A stretch of DNA of 64,000 nucleotides from Bacillota bacterium (GTDB lineage Bacteria > Bacillota > Bacilli > Paenibacillales > NBRC-103111): the NCBI GenBank assembly GCA_023388055.1, contig JAEWGW010000017.1, positions 32,000 to 95,999 of the forward strand, written 5' to 3'. Both the position numbers and the translations under genes were made by a program. This document shows, one piece after another, positions 60,574-64,000 of this stretch. The notes beneath the pieces are model-generated. The model saw only the letters and a list, made by a program, of their open reading frames with translations. It ran no database searches and was not told the origin of the DNA. The stretch's first letter is position 1; every line of letters starts with the position of its first letter.

Positions 60574-60603
60574 AAGTTGCACGCTCCTCCTCGTCTGCAA
60601 CTT
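60574..60603 (+). terminator. Inverted repeat after the aldolase gene
   Basis: AAGTTGCA and TGCAACTT pair exactly. CAACTT at 60568 could pair with the left arm instead, so alternate folds exist. No T run, so termination is doubtful; it could also lie in the leader of the next gene. Confidence 0.4.
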
Positions 60604-60659
60604 CCTGTATATGGTATCCTATGTAGTGAATTGGTACAATCGGTGCAGGAGGAGATACG

Positions 60660-61940
60660 ATGGATATGAAGCTGGCCGGGAAAACAATTGCGGCTCTAAG
60701 GAAGAAGAACGGGTACACGCAGGAGGCATTGGCGGATAAGATGGGGATTTCCCCGCAGGCGGTGAGTAAATGGGAAACCGGACTAGGTTTGCCGGAGGTT
60801 TCCTTGTTAATCGAATTGTCGGATCTCTTCAGGGTCTCAATTGACAGCATCCTGCAGCCCCGAAAGCTGGAGCGAATCCCTGATTTTATCCGGCGTAATA
60901 CGGCAGCTCCCCTCGAAAAGATATTGGAAGGCATCCCGCAGATCGATCGTTGGAATCCGCCTGAAGGCTGCGATATGTATTATTCCATGCCGGCGATGAT
61001 CGCTGCGGCGTTATGTGCGGTGTAAGCCCAGGAGCAGGGACAACCCGTCACCTTGACCGATATGAACGAAAGGTTCCGCGAGTTGATGCATATTATGGGG
61101 GTCGGCTACGGCTTCCTGTGGACAGAGAAACACAATATGATTGAAGAGCTGTGGCGGATGAACGAATTGCAAGGTATGGCAGAGCGGGCGATGAGGTATT
61201 ACGGGCGGGATTATGTGTGGCTCTCCACCCGTGATGCTACGCCGGAGGACATGCGCAGATTAATGATTTGGTCCATCAACAAAGGCCGTCCGGTGGTTAT
61301 GGAATGGGCGGGGGGAATTCCGGAATTCAGCATTGTGACGGGTTACAAGGATAACGGGCAAACGCTAACCGGCTGGACCTATTGCGGGGAGTGCGCAGCG
61401 GGAACCAATGAAAAGGGGATGTTCGTCACCCCTGCCCGCTGGAACGAAAGCTTCCAGTTTCATATGCTGGTGATCGGTGATACAGTGAATTCCACTTATT
61501 CGGACAAAGATTCCATCGGCTATGCCTTGGAGGTGCTGGAGCGCGAAAAACCGGAGGATCCGTACATAACGGAGGCGGTTGCCGGGGATACAGCCCTCCA
61601 CAAATGGCTGGAAGCCTGCGACACTATAGACAACACCCTCCGCTTATTTCATGTGAACGATATTTTCACACATGCCTTATACATGAACTCGATTTATACC
61701 CAAAAGTGTATTCTATCCTATTACAAAAAACTCTCTGTTTCCCATGACCGGAATGTAAACGATATCATTACGCAAATCAGCATTGCTGTCAGCAGGCTGG
61801 AAGGCGAACGCCATGGTCTGAATGCTTACAGGGACAAGCCGGTGGAGCTTGCAGCCGCCTGCAAAAGGCACATTGAAAGCCTCATCCGGCATAGAGTTTA
61901 TATGCGCGGCTGGCTGGGGCAGTTATATGCTTTCATGTAG
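60660..61940 (+). pseudogene. HTH (Xre) regulator fused to a BtrH-like domain, interrupted by an in-frame stop
   Basis: Residues 1-64 are a clear Xre helix-turn-helix (IAALRKKNGYTQEALADKMG, SPQAVSKWETGLGLPE). The following region continues past a TAA at 61023-61025 in the same frame into sequence resembling BtrH/C39-like proteins (RPVVMEWAGGIPEFSIVTGY, TGWTYCGECA). Reading the stop as Gln would give one 426-residue protein. As it stands it yields a 121-residue HTH fragment. A second product from TTG at 61053 is possible because AGGAG lies upstream. A sequencing error or a recent mutation are both possible. Confidence 0.7.
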
Positions 61941-61961
61941 TGGGATTGTCAAGAGCAGACA

Positions 61962-61989
61962 AAGAAGCAGATCAGCTGCTTCTTTTTTT
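61962..61989 (+). terminator. Terminator after the interrupted HTH gene
   Basis: AAGAAGCAG pairs with CTGCTTCTT across a five-base loop, and a run of seven T residues ends the element. Confidence 0.85.
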
Positions 61990-62131
61990 GTGTGAGATAA
62001 CGGGGGATTTCCCGTTTTGCAAGAACTTATTATTGCCGGAAATGAACGGCCCTCCTAAAGTTAGAGCTACAACATACACGAACGGAGGAACCATCCCATG
62101 CCGGTTAAAGCTGCCACATCCATATCCGTTG

Positions 62132-62262
62132 CCACACGTTCGAGGAAGAACAGAGTATGGGCCGGTATCAAAAGGAGATTGCCGACCGGGTAGGGTATCA
62201 GCCCTCTTATTTGATCCGCCAGTTCAAGAAAAGCACGGGGTTGACCCCCCGGCGGGCTTACA
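62132..62262 (+). pseudogene. AraC-type HTH remnant
   Basis: About 40 codons encode EIADRVGYQPSYLIRQFKKS followed by TGLTPRR, the final helix-turn-helix of AraC regulators. No start, sensor domain or first helix-turn-helix can be found upstream. The frame runs on into the following lipoprotein relic without making sense. It is the 3' end of a deleted gene, followed directly by a relic of the binding-protein gene it may have controlled. Confidence 0.6.
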
Positions 62263-62322
62263 TTGTGGACGTGGCGGAAGCAGCCACAATCCATTACCGG
62301 ACTTATGGGGGAGGACGAAAGA

Positions 62323-62650
62323 ATGAACGTTCAAAGGAAGCTGTCCGTTATGCTGACAGGAGTCTTGGCGCTGTGCTTTCAGCCTGCGGCAGTGACAGCG
62401 GGTCAGAAGGGAGAAGCCGACAGAAATCAGTATCATGACTACCTACTACACGCCGGAGCCTCCCGGGGATGACAATGCAGTGCTGAAGGAGACCGAGAAG
62501 CGGACGAATACCAAGCTGAAAATCACCTGGGTTTCTCCGAACAACTATAACGATAATGCCAATGTCACCTTGGCCTCCGGGGATATTCCCGACATGATGC
62601 TCATTCTGGATACCTTCCATCCGCAGGTCCGGACCATGACAGTTTGAGGG
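62323..62650 (+). pseudogene. Frameshifted, truncated solute-binding lipoprotein remnant
   Basis: GGGGGAGG precedes ATG at 62323, and the first 17 codons read as a signal peptide (MNVQRKLSVMLTGVL). The lipobox VLSACGSD is in another frame, and the mature start TTYYTPEPPGDDNAVLKETE with ITWVSPNNYNDNANVTLASG is in the third. LplA-type binding proteins show exactly this order. Two frameshifts and loss of the rest after about 110 residues make it non-functional. The remaining 62651-62820 bases contain nothing I can assign. Confidence 0.65.
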
Positions 62651-62840
62651 GTCCAAATATAAATCGGGGCTTGGTGCCATCGGCGTGAAGAGTATTGTAC
62701 ACTTCAAGGATGAGCAGTGGGGAATTAAGGAATCAAAAATGACGTGGATAAGTTAAGAAATTATAAGATGTATGAGGATTTCTTGTATCTGAAATCAGTT
62801 TTTTTGGTCACAGAAATACTGTTTATGCTATACTGTGGGT

Positions 62841-62968
62841 AGAATGATAAAGAGGAGCTGTTGGAGCAGCTCCTCAGTGTGCAGCAACCGCTTGAAAGGC
62901 GGTCGGCCCCAGTGTTTGGTCAAGTGGAATAGACCGCTACCTTTGGCGAGGGCGGTCTATTTCTTTTT
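62841..62968 (+). ncRNA. Antisense RNA antitoxin to toxin copy 2
   Basis: TATACT at 62829-62834 is the -10 box. The transcript would end at the stem around GGCGGTCTAT with TTCTTTTT at 62960-62968, overlapping the toxin 3' end. The sequence closely follows that of copy 1 in inverse orientation. Ends are estimated. Confidence 0.6.
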
Positions 62969-63040
62969 GAGGTAATTTAGCAAGGCCAAGATGAACATGC
63001 CGAACATGAACATCAAAGACAACGCTTGATAAACCTCCAT
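62957..63040 (-). CDS. Holin-like type I toxin (copy 2)
   Basis: The 27-residue product is identical to copy 1, with a few synonymous base changes (for example in the Tyr and Leu codons). GGGAGGTGATG precedes the ATG at 63040, and TATAAT further upstream on the reverse strand is conserved. The single hydrophobic helix and NYLKKK end fit membrane-damaging type I toxins. The synonymous-only differences suggest selection to keep the peptide. Confidence 0.8.
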   Translation of the reverse strand: MEVYQALSLMFMFGMFILALLNYLKKK

Positions 63041-63117
63041 GGCATCACCTCCCTATTGAGAGGATAGCCGACCGCCCTGCAAGCCTGCACAAATTAAATT
63101 ATACCAAATTTTGATAG

Positions 63118-63140
63118 AGCCGCATACAGCGGCTTTTTTT
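63118..63140 (+). terminator. Terminator beyond toxin cassette 2
   Basis: AGCCGC and GCGGCT pair across ATACA, followed by TTTTTTT on the forward strand. It ends rightward transcripts before the DUF11 gene. Confidence 0.7.
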
Positions 63141-63153
63141 GATCTATTCGTCC

Positions 63154-63852
63154 TTATTCCTCCCCCTCCTCCGCGGGTACCCGGACTGTAGACAGCCTGG
63201 AGATGATTGCTCCGCGGAAGCATCTCCCCCGACTAGCGAACTCGAAGAAGGCCGCCGCCCGGTTGAGAATGACATCGTTGGTGGGGTGGAATTGTACCCG
63301 GACGGAGAAGGTAATGTTTCGAATATCTCCTGGCAGCAAATCCCCAAGAAACACACCGACCCGGGGGTCCAATTGGGGAATGCCGTTAACCCGCAGGCTC
63401 CCGGATACAAATTGAAGCGCCTCATCTAGCCGGTCATAGAGGATGAAATTCTCCAACCGGACTGTGTTGGAAATATTCCGGAGTGTAATACTGTAGGAAA
63501 AGGTGGCGCCGGTGGACGTGACCGAGGTGCTGGGAGTTTTCTCAATACTGACCAACTGCTCCGTGCCTGTCGGAAAAACGGAAACCGTAAGGGACTGTGT
63601 CCGGAATTCTCTGCGCTGTAGGGATTGGTCCGCCAGACGGAAGTTCGCTGTGATAGTACTGATATTGGTTAAGATGTCCCCACCTGTGATGATCACATCA
63701 AAGCGGACCAGCACACCTTGAAACACGGGGATTGGTCCCAAGGGTATGCCTGCTGCGGGAACGGCATCCAGCAGAAGCGTACGGTTTACTCTCACGGTGC
63801 CGGGAATGAAGGATACACCCTCCGGGGCCATATTGGTCAGGACAGTCTCCAC
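63154..63852 (-). CDS. DUF11-repeat surface protein, apparently truncated at the 5' end
   Basis: The visible frame encodes about 232 residues. It holds one and a half DUF11-like repeats: TNMAPEGVSFIPGTVRVN with RFDVIITGG, then TFSYSITLRNISNTVRLENF with YDRLDEALQFVSGSLRVN. In intact proteins a further strand block and a signal or leader come first. Here the frame continues upstream for only nine codons (NNGNAPS style) to a TGA at 63880. No ribosome binding site is seen before the GTG at 63852. It is therefore probably the tail of an interrupted surface or spore protein. Confidence 0.6.
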   Translation of the reverse strand: METVLTNMAPEGVSFIPGTVRVNRTLLLDAVPAAGIPLGPIPVFQGVLVRFDVIITGGDILTNISTITANFRLADQSLQRREFRTQSLTVSVFPTGTEQLVSIEKTPSTSVTSTGATFSYSITLRNISNTVRLENFILYDRLDEALQFVSGSLRVNGIPQLDPRVGVFLGDLLPGDIRNITFSVRVQFHPTNDVILNRAAAFFEFASRGRCFRGAIISRLSTVRVPAEEGEE

Positions 63853-63879
63853 AGAAGGAGCATTGCCGTTATTAATAAC

Positions 63880-64000
63880 TCAACTTTCGCACCTGAAAAA
63901 ATGACTTAAACCCTTGAGTGCGTAAGGAAAATTCCAGTAGATTTAATCGTATTGACAAAAAAACACCCTACTTGTTTGGTATCATGGAAGTGACGAGCTT
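63880..64000. mobile_element. Possible insertion-sequence end abutting the DUF11 gene
   Basis: The DUF11 reading frame breaks off at about 63880, and the sequence beyond changes character (AT-rich). TTGACA at 63952-63957, TATCAT at 63980-63985 and an ATG at 63984 near the window edge could belong to a transposase gene, though the spacing of the boxes is 22. No transposase sequence is visible, so the assignment rests on the interrupted gene. Confidence 0.3.

Noticed and set aside
1..64000. CRISPR array, tRNA or rRNA genes, prophage structural genes
   Set aside because: No regularly spaced repeats, cloverleaf-like gene or phage module was found when reading both strands.

Overview
The window looks like a chromosomal segment of a Paenibacillus-like Firmicute. 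This is inferred from family content, not from a database search. The indicators are strong AGGAGG-type ribosome binding sites with GTG/TTG starts, many carbohydrate ABC importers with lipoprotein binding proteins and AraC regulators, DUF5696/YIP1/NHL genes, plant-polysaccharide hydrolases (GH98, GH127, GH105, pectinesterase) and a holin-like type I toxin. No tRNA, rRNA or CRISPR array was seen.

Left third (1-14.3 kb): a surface-glycan locus. It holds glycosyltransferases of the GT4 and GT2 types, a three-enzyme set for an activated N-acetyl-6-deoxy-sugar (UDP-HexNAc 2-epimerase, Cap5E-like dehydratase, SDR reductase), a methyltransferase, a GalE-like epimerase on the opposite strand, and several small unrecognised proteins. 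Two products carry very basic Lys/Arg tails. Three short helical proteins follow as a tandem set. A spore-surface or exosporium glycosylation role is plausible but not shown.

Middle (14.3-39.3 kb): carbohydrate uptake. A secreted GH98 enzyme with a carbohydrate-binding module diverges from a nine-gene operon. That operon has two binding proteins (one fused to carbohydrate-binding domains), two permease pairs, an NHL-TPR protein, a YIP1 membrane protein and a large DUF5696 lipoprotein. It is followed by an AraC regulator, a cre-marked LplB/LplC/LplA-type importer with a membrane AraC sensor-regulator, another AraC regulator and an intracellular GH127 enzyme.

Right third (39.4-64 kb): mixed housekeeping and accessory genes. 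A DHA2 efflux pump lies behind a promoter, leader ORF and attenuator. Other genes are a small alarmone synthetase, a RidA-like protein, a MarR/DUF169 pair with matching palindromes, a MerR regulator, GH105, DUF1593, a two-component system divergent from a TVP38/PssA/PmtA-like lipid operon, a chromate transporter, and a LacI regulator next to an intracellular pectinesterase-GH105 fusion. The last 3.5 kb is decaying. It has a HTH gene with a premature stop, remnants of an AraC regulator and a binding protein, and a truncated DUF11 protein against a possible insertion-sequence end. Two near-identical type I toxin-antitoxin cassettes sit in opposite orientation about 21 kb apart (41.5 and 62.8 kb).
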